Shown piece after piece: positions 46,195-56,733 of a DNA stretch of 64,000 bases; the first letter of the stretch is position 1, and every line of letters starts with the position of its first letter. Under the pieces are notes generated by a model. The model saw only the letters and a program-made list of their open reading frames with translations. It made no database searches and was not told the DNA's origin. The stretch is from the NCBI RefSeq assembly GCF_033958435.1, contig NC_134138.1:269243798-269307797 (forward strand). Reading direction: 5' to 3'. Made by a program: the position numbers and the translations under genes. The stretch is from Carettochelys insculpta. Taxonomy: Eukaryota > Chordata > Testudines > Carettochelyidae.

Positions 46195-46335
46195 CTCTCA
46201 ATCTTTAATGTATTCACCCTCATCGCAGCCATCAGATAGAGCAATGACGTTATTCCCATTTTACAGAGGGAGAACTGAAGCACAGCCTGTTCAAATGATT
46301 TGCCTAGAGTCCTACAGGAAATCTGTGGGCACACA
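46195..46335 (-). mobile_element. MIR-like SINE fragment
   Basis: TTATTCCCATTTTACAGAGG, GAACTGAAGCACAGCCTGTT and GATTTGCCTAGAGTCCTACA are the antisense of the conserved MIR/CORE-SINE interior. It is an ancient copy. Confidence 0.7.
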
Positions 46336-46415
46336 GGGGATCAAATATGGGTTTCCTAAGTCCTAGCACCCTCACTATTGGGTCTTTTCACTACCTGCCA
46401 GGATATAACTGGGTA

Positions 46416-46416
46416 G

Positions 46417-46451
<35 letters not shown>

Positions 46452-46452
46452 T
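46416..46452 (+). repeat. (ATA)n microsatellite
   Basis: A run of about 12 ATA/AAT units. Confidence 0.95.
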
Positions 46453-47391
46453 TGTATTGCAGCATGTGTGATCCTGGTACCTAAATCCCACTGTAGGTCC
46501 CTAACCACTTCCTAATGTTTAGTGCCTATCTTCTGTCACTTACCGGAGTCTAAAGCCCCATTTTGCTATGGTGCTGTACAAACACATTTGAAGACATAAA
46601 CCCCGATCCAAACTGTTTATTATCTAATGAATACTAAACAAATTCCCAACAGGAAACCCTTTGGTGGGGTTTGATGGATGGGTCACTATCCAGAGAGAAG
46701 CGATATGTGCTAAATGAATTAGCATCTGTATTAATATGTTTTCTCTGTAATGCTTTTACCCCAAGAATAAATGTGCTTGCTTAGTAAAAGCTGTGAGGTA
46801 ACTGTCTACTGATAAGAGGGTGAAGTAGCCTGCTGAGGCAGTTTGCATTGCTGGGGAATTCACAGTGTAGTCAGAGGGCTGGCAGCCTAGAAATACCCTG
46901 GTCAGGAAGAAGAGAGTTGCATATCTCATCCTAAGCATGGTGATGGCTATGGGTGGTGGGTATAAGAGACAAAGGGAAGCAATGCCTTCTCAGAGTCTTA
47001 GTGCTCAATCTCTCCCTTCTTCTTTTACCTATTCTGACCATTCCTGAAGGCTCCCACAGCAGACTGTTGCACACTGGTGAGTCTTCTCCATGAGTGGATC
47101 TAGTAACTTTAAAGCGAAAAGCCTTCCACGCTGCCAGACTTATTAGCATATCATTGAACCTGTGAAAGAGCCAATAAGTGGTAATGAAGCCATTTAACAG
47201 GCATGTGCCAACCCTGAATTTACTGACCAAAACAGTTGTGCATGACTATGGCTACAAGACCTTAGTTTAAAATTTGCTTTAAAAGAAATTTGTTTTAGTA
47301 AAAAATTTGCTTTTAGTTTATTACTGAAAATTATAAAATCATATCTCTAAAAAATCCTTGCGTAGATTTTGAGAGACACAATCTGGCTACA
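46453..47391. other. No feature seen
   Basis: Anonymous AT-leaning sequence. Confidence 0.35.
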
Positions 47392-47394
47392 TCT

Positions 47395-47812
47395 ACACTG
47401 CAGTCCACTTTCGGAAGCGGAATGCAAATGAGTGAGATCAGAAATGCAGATAAGGCATGGATTTACATATCTCACACCTCATTTGCATATTCCCGCCCAG
47501 TCTTGCTTCTGGAAGAGCCTTTTCCAGAAGCAAAAACAGCCATGTAGACAAAGTTCCTTCAAAAACAACCCCATTTTCAAAAGAATCCATCTTTCGATTT
47601 TGTTTCTGGAAGATGGGTTCTTCAAAAGCAGGGTTTGTTTTTGAAGGAACCCCGTCTATATGGCTGTTTTTGCTTCCAGAAAAGGCTCTTCCAGAAGTGA
47701 GATTGCATGAGAATATGCAAATGAGGTGTGATATGTAAATCAGTGTCTTATCCGCCTTTCCGAACTCATTTGCATTCCGCTTCTGAAAGCAAACTGCAGT
47801 GTAGACGTAGCC
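47395..47812. mobile_element. Palindromic Harbinger MITE, 418 bp
   Basis: Ends GGCTACATCTACACTGCAGT and ACTGCAGTGTAGACGTAGCC are inverted repeats. TCT stands on both sides (47392-47394 and 47813-47815). The arms pair over GGAATGCAAATGAG, CATATCxCACCTCATTTGCATAT-like and CCAGAAGCAAAAACAGCC strings. The internal theme is CTTCTGGAAG, different from the TTCGAA elements. Confidence 0.9.
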
Positions 47813-47815
47813 TCT

Positions 47816-48940
47816 GAATATTCAGCTTTAGCCTTAAATGTTTGGCTCTTCAGATATATAGTTTTTTAAATAAAATCGTCAAAAGGTCACCTATATCTAA
47901 AACACACATTTTAATTTTAAATAATACAAAAACTTGTTTCAAAAGTCTTCCTGTCCTTTCTCTCCACCCTACTCTCCTTTCAACACCTTGCTGAAAAGAG
48001 CCTTTAAGGAGACAATGTTCCTTTTCTTCCAGATAGCTAGACAAATGAGTGCCCCTTTTGTTACCGCTGATTGTCTGATGAACTAGTTTTAAGAGAAGCT
48101 GCCAACAAAATCAATACCTTACTAAGATAAAATCTTTTGTTATGCCTAAAATCATTGGAAACTTATTTTTAGCATAAACATATGATGCAACTTCATAAAC
48201 ATGCCTAGTGTTATGAAGATCCCACAAAATAAGTTAGTGTTTCCTTTTTCTAAAAGCAATGAAATTTGTTATGAATATACTAAATTGCCGAATGATTAAT
48301 TTAAAATAATGCCTTTATTTCAGTGTGTTTAATCACTCCAGACTACTGCTTATTTCTTTGTGATGGCTTACGACAACATTTAAAACATAAAATCAGCTTA
48401 GAAATACTAATGAAAAAAATTCAAAACAGAGAAGAGCTGCATCATGTATTCCACACTATTTAATGATGTATTCAGCAGGCCAGGTGACTTGCCCTTCCTA
48501 CAAAGTTTTTGCAAATAAATCTCTGACAAATTCAGGGTATATCAAAAAACCAGTGACTGACACTTATTATTCCCAAATGTAGTGCTGTTAATTAATTACC
48601 TTCTGTAGGTCCAGTCTTCACAATCTGGCATGCAGTGGAAAACATGCTCCATTTGCTTTAGAAAGGTATTTTAAAAGTGTGGCTTTTCTCAAATGTCATT
48701 TGCTACATATAGGTTCGGGGATTTGGCTGGGAAAGGTAAGCAGAAGGGGGAGGGTTGAGGCCTGGGCAGAATGGGGGTGGGGCATGGATGGAGTATTGCA
48801 GAGCCACAGCCTGGGGAGCTTGCCACCCCAAGCAGCAGGTTCATGCACTGCCCAAAGCTATGGTGATGGCTAGAGAAATGGAAGTCTGAGAGCTGGGTGG
48901 CATTGTTGGACCACAGAGGGGGCATACAGAGGCAGTCACA
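47816..48940. other. No feature seen
   Basis: AT-rich anonymous sequence. A GC-rich patch at 48690-48870 is not recognisable as a gene. Confidence 0.4.
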
Positions 48941-49361
48941 GGCTGTGTCTACACTAGAGAGTTTTGCTGACAAAACCCGCAGAGCATCCACAATTCCAAA
49001 GCGTTGTGCTGACAGAAAATTGACAGAGTGCAGCACTTCTGTCGATGGTGTTCTGCTGCTCCCTGTGAGGCAGAACACCTCTGTCAACAGATTCTTTCGA
49101 CAGAAGGCCAGTCTGGACGTTCTGGGGGGCCCTCCGTCAACAGACAGGGTTTCTGGGATACTGGGCACACCTGTCTGCTGTGCTTCCGACTGGCTTGTTC
49201 TGTCGATAGAGCGGCTGGGCAATCTGGCTGCTCTCTGTCGACAGAGCAGATAGCTCTTTCAATCCGCTTGACATTCTGGCCTCGATCTGTGAACAGAAGG
49301 TCTGTCAGAAGATCTCTTTTGACAGAAACTTCTGTCAACGGGTCGCTTTAATGTAGACATT
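48941..49361. mobile_element. Harbinger-type MITE, GTCGAC family
   Basis: Starts GGCTGTGTCTACACTAGAGA and ends near AATGTAGACATTT. CTGTCGACAGA and one-base variants (GTCAACAG, GTCGATAG) recur about ten times on both strands. The right boundary is approximate and no target duplication is seen. Minus-strand frames to 177 codons are repeat noise. Confidence 0.7.
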
Positions 49362-49402
49362 TGGAATGTCTTAGATTCAAATTTTGAAATTGTGGGTGTC
49401 AG

Positions 49403-49488
49403 GATCAGATTCTCCTTCTCATTTACACTGGTGCATATCCCAGAAGTCAACAGATTTATTCTGGATATGCACCAGTAACTGAGAGGAG
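49403..49488. mobile_element. Degraded short palindromic MITE
   Basis: CTCATTTACACTGGTGCATA on the left pairs with TATGCACCAGTAACTGAGAG on the right around a centre near 49446. Related in layout to 35206-35290. Confidence 0.5.
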
Positions 49489-49689
49489 ACATTAACCTCT
49501 AGAATGTGATCTTTAGATATTCTGAGCGCTTCTAGCTCCCACTGGCTTCAACTGAATTTGAAGGTGCTTATGATCTCTGAGCTTCATGGCCCTGGATCTA
49601 AAATGGGACACTTAAAAATTAAAGTGCCCAAAATAACAGGCCACTTGTAGAACTGAGGGCCCTACTCTTTTGTGACTCAGCTTAAAATC

Positions 49690-49795
49690 ATGGTAGTAAC
49701 ATTGCCTTTCTTACAGAGATATTGTGAGAATTAATATGTGTAAAGCACTTTGAGCTCCACAGATGAAAAATGCACTACAAATACAAAGTGTTATT
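49690..49795 (+). mobile_element. MIR/L2-type tail
   Basis: GAGATATTGTGAGAATTAAT then GTAAAGCACTTTGAGCTCCA and ACAAATACAAAGTGTTATT follow the conserved 3' part of MIR/L2-type retroposons. Confidence 0.65.
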
Positions 49796-49884
49796 GATGG
49801 ATGAGCACAGTGTGCACCACAACTAAATTTTAGTACTGCCAACAGGCCTCTTCGGCAATTGCTCATAATCTTTTCAACCACACA

Positions 49885-50293
49885 GGCTTTGTCTGCCCTA
49901 GAAGCATCTGTCGACAGTAATGTCTGTTGACAGAGTTGTGTCGACGGAAACTCAAGAGTGCATCTACACACAAAAGCGGATTAGCAGAGCAATCTACTCT
50001 GTTGACAGAGAGCAGCCAGACTGCCCTGACCTCTGTCAACAGAAAGGCTGACCTGAATCTCTGCAAACAGAAACCCTCTTTGCCAACAGAGGTGTCTACA
50101 CTGCACTTCTGCGACGAAACTCTGTCGATAGAAGCATTAATTCCTCAAATTTTCGAGGGATAACATTGTCAAGACAAATGCAGAGTTCCGTCAAGATGCC
50201 GTCAACAGAATGCTTTCTGTGTGTAGATGCTCCCTGAATTATGTTGACAGAAGGTCCCTTCTGCTGATAAAACTCTCAAGTGTAGACACAGCC
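49885..50293. mobile_element. Harbinger-type MITE, 409 bp, GTCGAC family
   Basis: Ends GGCTTTGTCTGCCCTAGAAG and CTCTCAAGTGTAGACACAGCC form imperfect inverted repeats, with CTGTCGACAG and TCTGTTGACAGA-type strings throughout. Flanking triplets ACA and TTG do not match. Confidence 0.75.
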
Positions 50294-50774
50294 TTGAACT
50301 GTGGCAAAGCTTATTTAATAAGCAGAGAAAAATAATGCCCTCTGCGGGCAAGAAGTAGGTGAGATTCTAAGGCCTGTCAGACTGGATGATCAAAGTGGCT
50401 CCTTCTATGAAGGGTACCTGGGGAAGGGGGAATGGTTCATTCAGCATCAACAGCATGAAAGAATAAGATATCAGTATTTCCTGTATCTGACCTTCGACCG
50501 TCCTCTTAGTGCGCTCCAGAATATTAGATTTCTTTTGCAACTGCATCATATTGTTCATGCATTCAGTTTTCAGAACTGCCACCACCGAGCCAGTTATTCT
50601 CTGCTTTGGAGCTGCAAATTTGAAATATTGCTCGTAACTGTAGCCTTTGCACTTGTGGTTATTGGATTTAATCTTGTTTATTTCAGCCCAGTTCTCCAAT
50701 TTATCAAGTGCTTTTTTCCAAAAGGGCTTGAGACCCATCCTAGTATGACGTGGGGTAGAGGAACCTAAATACCC
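50294..50774. other. No gene seen; possible CR1 scar
   Basis: GTCAGACTGGATGATCAAAG (50377-50396) resembles a CR1 3' string, but too little remains. A 123-codon minus-strand frame (50367-50738) shows no domain. Confidence 0.35.
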
Positions 50775-50878
50775 AACTCAAAATGGCAGCGGTATTTTGA
50801 GCACAGGGAAAAGCTGCAGTGTTGCTATTTCAGGATAGCTCTGTATCCCAAAATAGCACCCGCAGTCTAAACATAGCC
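50775..50878. mobile_element. Right arm of a Harbinger-type MITE
   Basis: CCCAAAATAGCACCCGCAGT followed by CTAAACATAGCC is the right terminus type of these MITEs. The left arm is missing or decayed. Confidence 0.45.
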
Positions 50879-51377
50879 ACACCAGAGTTACTGTGGCATG
50901 GAAGAGAGAGATCGCTTACAGAATCAGTTTAAAACTAAGGTGAAAGCACCCTCTACTGACCTCTCTAGGAAGATGAGCTGTTTCATTAAGAGCTTCAACA
51001 TCTGCTCAGAAAACAGGCCTATGTTTGTGTCACCCTTGTGTAACTCTGTAACACCACTGCTGTGTGATGAGAAGAAAAGCATGAACAAGGAGCTCTTACT
51101 GTCAGTCTGAGCACTTGAAAAGCCCTATGGCCTATAAATGCAGCATGGGTGTGCATGTGGGGTGCAAGGGTTCTTCACACAGCGATGTCTTTGCACCCAA
51201 ATAAAAAATCGGACCTGTAACAGAGCCTAAGCGACTTTCTACTGAACCACAAGAAAACCTTAGTGTGCAAGCTACCTCCAAAGCCAGCTGTTTTTCTCTG
51301 AGAGATACAAACGTGGGCAGAAGGGAGGATGCTGGAGAGCAGCGGAGTTGTGAGTGTTGCCAGTAAAACACAGTCAC
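50879..51377. other. No feature seen
   Basis: Anonymous sequence. Confidence 0.35.
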
Positions 51378-51380
51378 CAG

Positions 51381-52071
51381 AGCTGTGTCTACACGTGCAC
51401 GCTACTTCGAAGTAGCGGCACCAACTTCGAAATAGCGCCCGTCACGTCTACACGCGTCGGGTGCTATTTTGAAGTTAACTTCAACGTTAGGCGGTGAGAC
51501 GTCGAAGTCGCTAACCTCATGAGGAGATAGGAATAGCGCCCTACTTCGACGTTCAACGTCGAAGTAGGGACAGTGTAGACAATCCGCGTCCCGCAATGTC
51601 AAAATTGCCGGGTCCTCCATGGCGGCCATCAGCTGGGGGGTTGAGAGATGCTCTCTCTCCAGCCCCTGCGGGGCTCTATGGTCACTGTGGGCAGCAGCCC
51701 TTAGCCCAGGGCTTCTGGCTGCTGCTGCGGCAGCTGGGGATCCATGCTGCAGGCACAGGGTCTGCAACCAGTTGTCAGCTCTGTGTATCTTGTGTTGTTT
51801 AGTGCAACTGTGTCTGGGAGGGGCCCTTTAAGGGAGCGGCTTGCTGTTGAGTCCGCCCTGTGATCCTGTCTGCAGCTGTGCCTGGCACCCTTATTTCGAT
51901 GTGTGCTACTTTGGCGTGTAGACGTTCCCTTGCTGCGCCTATTTCGATGTGGTGCCGCGCAACGTCGAAGTTGAACATCGACGGTGCCAGCCCTGGAGGA
52001 CGTGTAGACGTTATTCAGTTGCTACATCGAAATAAGCTATTTCGATGTTGGCTTCACGTGTAGACGTAGCC
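51381..52071 (+). mobile_element. Harbinger internal-deletion derivative, 691 bp
   Basis: Ends AGCTGTGTCTACACGTGCAC and CACGTGTAGACGTAGCC are inverted repeats, with CAG on both sides (51378-51380 and 52072-52074). The left 250 bp follows the left end of the full element (39628-39900, including CATGGCGGCCATCAGCTGGG) and the right 270 bp follows its right end (GTGTCTGGGAGGGGCCCTTT, GATGTGTGCTACTT). Both genes are missing. A closely similar copy, reversed, is at 17678-18359. Confidence 0.92.
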
Positions 52072-52074
52072 CAG

Positions 52075-53456
52075 GAGTGATAAAGACTTGGACAGACACA
52101 GTCAGGGAAGGGCGATGATTTGGGAAATGGGATGCCATGAGTTCTATGCAAATGTTCTATGCACGGCTCTAGGCTCGGCAGAGCTTAATGCAAAGAGCAA
52201 CGTGCAAGGCCCCAGGTAGGCTGGGATAGCCCACGTGACACACACAGGTGAGGGTGGACACCTTTAGAATCACTTCCTGCTAGCGGGACTTGCCAGACTT
52301 GTGTTTGCTAGGAGGGAAACTGAGGCACAAATTATCCTTGGCAGGCAGCTGCGTGGATTGTCTCGGGGAAGCAGGGGTTAAAGTCAGGGGAAGCAGGTGA
52401 GGAACTCACCTCCTCTCTTGAGATAAAAGCAGACGGAAACACCCTCACCTGGCTTCAGTAAGCCACACTCCTACAACCCCATCTTCTAGGCTGGCACAGA
52501 GAGAAGTCTACCTCCTGGTTCCATTTACTTTGGAGGAGCCAGACTGGGTGTAACCCCAGCAGGTAACTGGGGTGCAGTGGGATGGAGTGCTAGGACAAAG
52601 GGAGACCCTCAGAGTCACTGCATCTTATCAACTCCCTCAGCTGGCACAACCTGAGCCAGGTAACCTCAGAGGTGCAGGGGCTGTTCCAGGTAACCTGGCA
52701 GTACTGATGGGGGTGCACCAAGCCAGTCCCATCAAGTTGAGAAGAACAGCAGCCTGTGTGTGTGTGTGGAATGGAAGGGCAGGGGAGCCACAAGTTGGCT
52801 AAGCCTGCTATGGTATCAGGCAAATTAGGCCAAAAATAAAATAAAATAAAAGTCTTACATTCCTCTGAATGGGAGATGAGAAAATAAAATACCAGCCAGC
52901 AGCCAGACCACGTCTTGGCAGTTGAACAAGGTGACAAATGCAACATCAACCCCAAAATAAAATCAAGGGCCTGGGGTGTTTTCCCAGTCCCCAGATGTTT
53001 CTGCTGGCAGGCCCTCTCCCTCTGCTTGGCAGTGAGCTCCTCTGAGGACGTGAGGAATGTGGTGCAGCATGGACTCAATGCCATCTCTCTCGAGAACTAG
53101 TGCTCCATTCTGGCTGCTCCCCAGCCACACAGGCCCTCTCACAAGCTCTCGGCTGGTGTGCTTGGCAGGCAAAGGTCGAAAGGGAAGATAGAAAGCTGCA
53201 GGATGCAGCAAATATAGGGGCAAGTAGTTCTAATAGTCAGAAAGGAGGCCCTGCTGTCACAGGGACTGCAATGGCCGGCAGTGGAGGGGAGGAACTGCTC
53301 TGAAAGGGGCACATAGGAAGAATTCCAATTCACTAGGGCACAAGTCTGTTAGGTGCTCAGGACATTTTTCTCCATCAAGTCTGCAAGACATTTGGCAACA
53401 ACAGCAGCGGAATTTTTAAAGTGTGTTGCAGCCAATAGCTAGCAGGCTGAGTAAAC
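52075..53456. other. No feature seen
   Basis: Anonymous sequence; a 164-codon minus-strand frame (52590-53084) has no recognisable domain. Confidence 0.35.
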
Positions 53457-53468
53457 ATTAGCAGGTAA
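53457..53468 (+). repeat. Target duplication of fold-back PLE unit, left
   Basis: ATTAGCAGGTAA, repeated exactly at 53728-53739. Confidence 0.85.
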
Positions 53469-53727
53469 TAGTAACAGAGAGGAAGCTGTGCTAGTTTATA
53501 CACTATCAAAACAAAAAGCAGTCAAGTAGCACTTTAAAGACTAGCAAAATAGTTTATTAGGTGAGCTTTCGTGGGACAGACCCACTTCTTCAGACCATAG
53601 CCAGACCAGAATATTGAGTCTGTTCTGGTCTGGCTATGGTCTGAAGAAGTGGGTCTGTCCCACGAAAGCTCGCCTAATAAACTGTTTTGCTAGTCTTTAA
53701 AGTGCTACTTGACTGCTTTTTGTTTTG
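53469..53727. mobile_element. Fold-back unit of two PLE tails, 259 bp
   Basis: Left arm (reverse orientation): CAAAACAAAAAGCAGTCAAG, ACTTTAAAGACTAGCAAAAT, GAGCTTTCGTGGGACAGACC. Right arm (forward): GGTCTGTCCCACGAAAGCTC through GACTGCTTTTTGTTTTG. The arms are almost exact complements and the centre contains a second small inverted repeat (GGTCTGGCTATGGTCTGAAG and its complement). The 12-bp duplication outside shows it inserted as one unit. Confidence 0.88.
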
Positions 53728-53739
53728 ATTAGCAGGTAA
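53728..53739 (+). repeat. Target duplication of fold-back PLE unit, right
   Basis: Second exact copy of ATTAGCAGGTAA. Confidence 0.85.
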
Positions 53740-53946
53740 GTTTAGTTGCAAATGGGGTGTTAACGCTCTAGTTTATTCTCTCTAACCAACAGTTTAATCC
53801 AATAAGGGCAAATTGTGAGAGATCCTGCGTCACTGGTAAATGGTGGGGAATTTCCATGGGAAATTTTGACTTTTGGTGAAAAATCAAAAACTTTCATCCA
53901 ACACCCCAAAATTTTGACTTGGAAGTGCCATCATGCTGGCTTCTAG

Positions 53947-54382
53947 GGCTACGTCTACACGTGCCCCAAACTTCGAAATGGCCATGCAAATGGCCATTTC
54001 GAAGTTTACTAATGAAGCGCTGAAATGCATATTCAGCGCTTCATTAGCATGCGGGCGGCAGCGGCGCTTCGAAATTGACGAGCCTTGCCGCCGCGCGGCG
54101 CGTCCAGACGGGGCTCCTTTTCGAAAGGACGCCACCTTCTTCGAAGTCCCCTTATTCCCATGAGCTCACGGGAATAAGGGGACTTCGAAGAAGGTGGCAT
54201 CCTTTCGAAAAGGAGCCCCGTCTGGACGCGCCGCGCGGCAGCAAGGCTCGTCAATTTCGAAGCGCCGCTGCCGCCCGCATGCTAATGAAGCGCTGAATAT
54301 GCATTTCAGCGCTTCATTAGTAAACTTCGAAATGGCCATTTGCATGGCCATTTCGAAGTTTGGGGCACGTGTAGACACAGCC
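53947..54382. mobile_element. Palindromic Harbinger MITE, 436 bp
   Basis: An almost perfect palindrome centred exactly at 54164/54165 in GAGCTC. Ends GGCTACGTCTACACGTGCCC and GGGGCACGTGTAGACACAGCC; TAG on both sides (53944-53946 and 54383-54385). Arms contain CTTCGAAATGGCCAT, AAGCGCTGAAATGCATATTC, TTTTCGAAAGGAC and CCTTCTTCGAAG in mirror order. Open frames on both strands with the same protein ends result from the palindrome. Confidence 0.95.
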
Positions 54383-54385
54383 TAG

Positions 54386-55515
54386 GTGTGGCAGTTTAGG
54401 TCCTCCATGCCCATAGTCTCATTACGGGCCAGGCTCCCTGGACAAACAACAGTATTTTTCTGATCACCACGATGCACTGCTGTGGCTCAGCATGGGGGAT
54501 CATGAGAGATGTAGTGCTGGGCAAGTCTGCATACTACAGGATAGCACAGAGGCAATGAGCCAATTAAACTACAACTCCCATGTAGCAGTGTGGGAGCATT
54601 TGACACGTGAGATTCTCAAAAAAAAGCAGGCAAAGGAATTCTTATACATTGTCATTGTCTTCTTTGTGTGTGGTCACTCAGCATAAAGTGCCAGAATCAG
54701 TCTTGTGAATAAATATAAGCACAACACAACTGCACGTTGCTTTATAATTACAATCAAACCAGATGAGGTTTTTGGCAGAAAAATTATTCACCTTTTATTT
54801 AATAAAAACACTGTTTGGAGTGAAGGAACAGTGTTTGCAGAATTGCAATTCTTTCCCATCCTGAAAAAAATAAAATTAATATACAACCATGTTTTGTGTA
54901 GAGGTCTACGCATGTGCTCATTCCGTTTTAAGAACCAGAACCTCTCTGGTATAAATTATGACATAAATAACATCATAAAATATAACAATGCGGCTGTTAT
55001 CAGACATTGCTGGCAAGTGTAATATAGACATTGTTGCTTCACTGCCACACCTCCCCCCATCACTAGTTTCAGGCCATGCTGCTCTCCCAGATGCCTACCC
55101 AAGCCACATGACTCTTGGACCCACTAGGTTCCCAGGAGCTCAACAGATTTTAATTCTGCCTGTCAGAGGCTGAGGGGCTATGGGGAGAATGCACTGGCCC
55201 AACAGCTTGGGCAAAATGTTAACGCATTTACAGACCATCCTTCGGAAAGTGTCTTTTTAACTTACACAAGCAGAAGAAAGTCTTACTACTGCAGAGAGGG
55301 GGCAGGCATAGCACAGCAAGCAGCATGAAATCAGGCTCACAAAAGCTGCACAACTGGAACAGCTGGGAATGTGACAGAGCAGGAGTCAGGTGTACAAGCA
55401 ACTGTGGGTTGGGAGGGAGAACCGTAAATATTTGCCATTCATGGGCTTAGCGTTGAATATTTTTTACATTAGCATGCAGTAACCAAAAGTAACTGTTTGA
55501 TGCTGAGGATTTCTG
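54386..55515. other. No feature seen
   Basis: AT-rich anonymous sequence. Confidence 0.4.
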
Positions 55516-55527
55516 GGAAAAGATGTA
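55516..55527 (+). repeat. Target duplication of fold-back PLE unit, left
   Basis: GGAAAAGATGTA, repeated with one change (GGAAAAAATGTA) at 55770-55781. Confidence 0.75.
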
Positions 55528-55769
55528 CAGGAAGTCCTGTGGCACCTTATAGACTAACAGATATTTCGGAGCATGAGCTTTTGTGGGCGAAGACCCACTT
55601 CGTCAGACTTTCTTCTGTTTGTGTAAGATAAAAAGACACTGATGTATCTGACAAAGTGGGTCTTTGCCCACGGAAGCTTATGCTCTGAAATATGTTAGTC
55701 TATAATATGCCACAGGACTTCTTGTTGTTTTTGCAGATACAGACTAACTTGGCTACCCCTCTGATAGTT
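55528..55769. mobile_element. Fold-back unit of two PLE tails, 242 bp
   Basis: Left arm (reverse): GGAAGTCCTGTGGCACCTTA, TAGACTAACAGATATTTCGG, GGGCGAAGACCCACTTCGTC. Right arm (forward): GACAAAGTGGGTCTTTGCCC, AAGCTTATGCTCTGAAATAT, GCCACAGGACTTCTTGTTGT, then TACAGACTAACTTGGCTACC. The tail type is that of the coding PLEs at 20214 and 27867. The 12-bp near-identical flanks show insertion as a unit. Confidence 0.85.
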
Positions 55770-55781
55770 GGAAAAAATGTA
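55770..55781 (+). repeat. Target duplication of fold-back PLE unit, right
   Basis: GGAAAAAATGTA, one mismatch to the left copy. Confidence 0.75.
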
Positions 55782-56236
55782 AGCCATTAGATATTTCCCA
55801 GCATTGCGTGTCCCATTCACTGATAACATGAAAAGGACATCCTAACCAGACACTAGGTGGGTGGGCGCACGTCAACAAAGAGATAACTGGACCATGAAGG
55901 GCGGGATCTCCTGACACCCCTGGGACTGACACCATTTCTCTGCGTCTATCCCACTTCCTATAACGAGAGGATAGAAGAAATGATTCCGTGTTAGGTCAGG
56001 TATTAAAAATACATCCAACTTTCTTGACCCCTGATTTGCGTCCTTCCTAAGCAACTGGAACGCATGAAACCCAGGCTTCTTAACCCCCAGTTCCTTCAGC
56101 GCTTCTCCCTACTGAAAGGAATTTGCAGGTACTGCTACACACTCCACTTACTTATATTCAGGAAACAGCTCCAAGGTTCTGGCTGCCCGAGACAAAATGG
56201 AAAAGATGTGTATTTCAGCCCATGGTCACTCTGGAA

Positions 56237-56555
56237 CAGTGGTCCACAACTGACGTGCTGTGAAGAGGCTCTTAGCGTGCCATCAAATTTTGACAAGTGC
56301 CATCCACTGCTCTGCATACACACCCCAGCGTTTGGTCGGAGAAGTGCATGGCAGCAGCAGTGGCTCTGGTGAGTTACCAGCACCAAGTTTGAGGGGGGAA
56401 CCGGAGGTGCCTGGCTCTGGGGGAGGGCATTGAGTTAGAGCAGGGGGCAGGTGGGGAGTGCTGGCTCTCAGGGAGAGGGAGGGAATGGCTTATATATATT
56501 GAACGGGCCATGCGTGCGGAAGCGTGCCATGAGGTGATAAATGTTGCTGGACACT
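56237..56555. mobile_element. Short hAT-type element, 319 bp
   Basis: Begins CAGTGGTCCACAACTGACGT and ends TTGCTGGACACTG, imperfect inverted repeats. Flanks CTCTGGAA and GTCTAGAA match at 6 of 8 positions. No coding capacity. Confidence 0.65.
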
Positions 56556-56645
56556 GGTCTAGAAGGCCAAGCCGGCCCTTTTCATATCCATGGACAAAGA
56601 AACAGAATCCCTATGTTATAATCTGTTAGGCTACATATGCACTCA

Positions 56646-56733
56646 GGGGCAGATCCTCAGCTGGTGTAAAATGGGGTAACTCCACTGCAGTTAGTGGAAT
56701 GACTCAGATTTACATCAGCTGAAAATCTGCTGC
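56646..56733. mobile_element. 85-bp palindromic MITE
   Basis: GGGGCAGATCCTCAGCTGGT and TTTACATCAGCTGAAAATCTGC are imperfect inverted repeats; related to 35206-35290. Confidence 0.65.

Noticed and set aside
48689..49222. 177-codon minus-strand open frame
   Set aside because: More than half lies in the GTCGAC-family MITE. The repeated Ser-Thr-Glu-Val peptides come from the repeated hexamers.
52590..53084. 164-codon minus-strand open frame
   Set aside because: No domain, no codon-bias signal and no splice context that I could defend.
54033..54378. Pairs of similar 60-80-codon frames on both strands
   Set aside because: They are mirror images caused by the palindromic MITE and have no family match.
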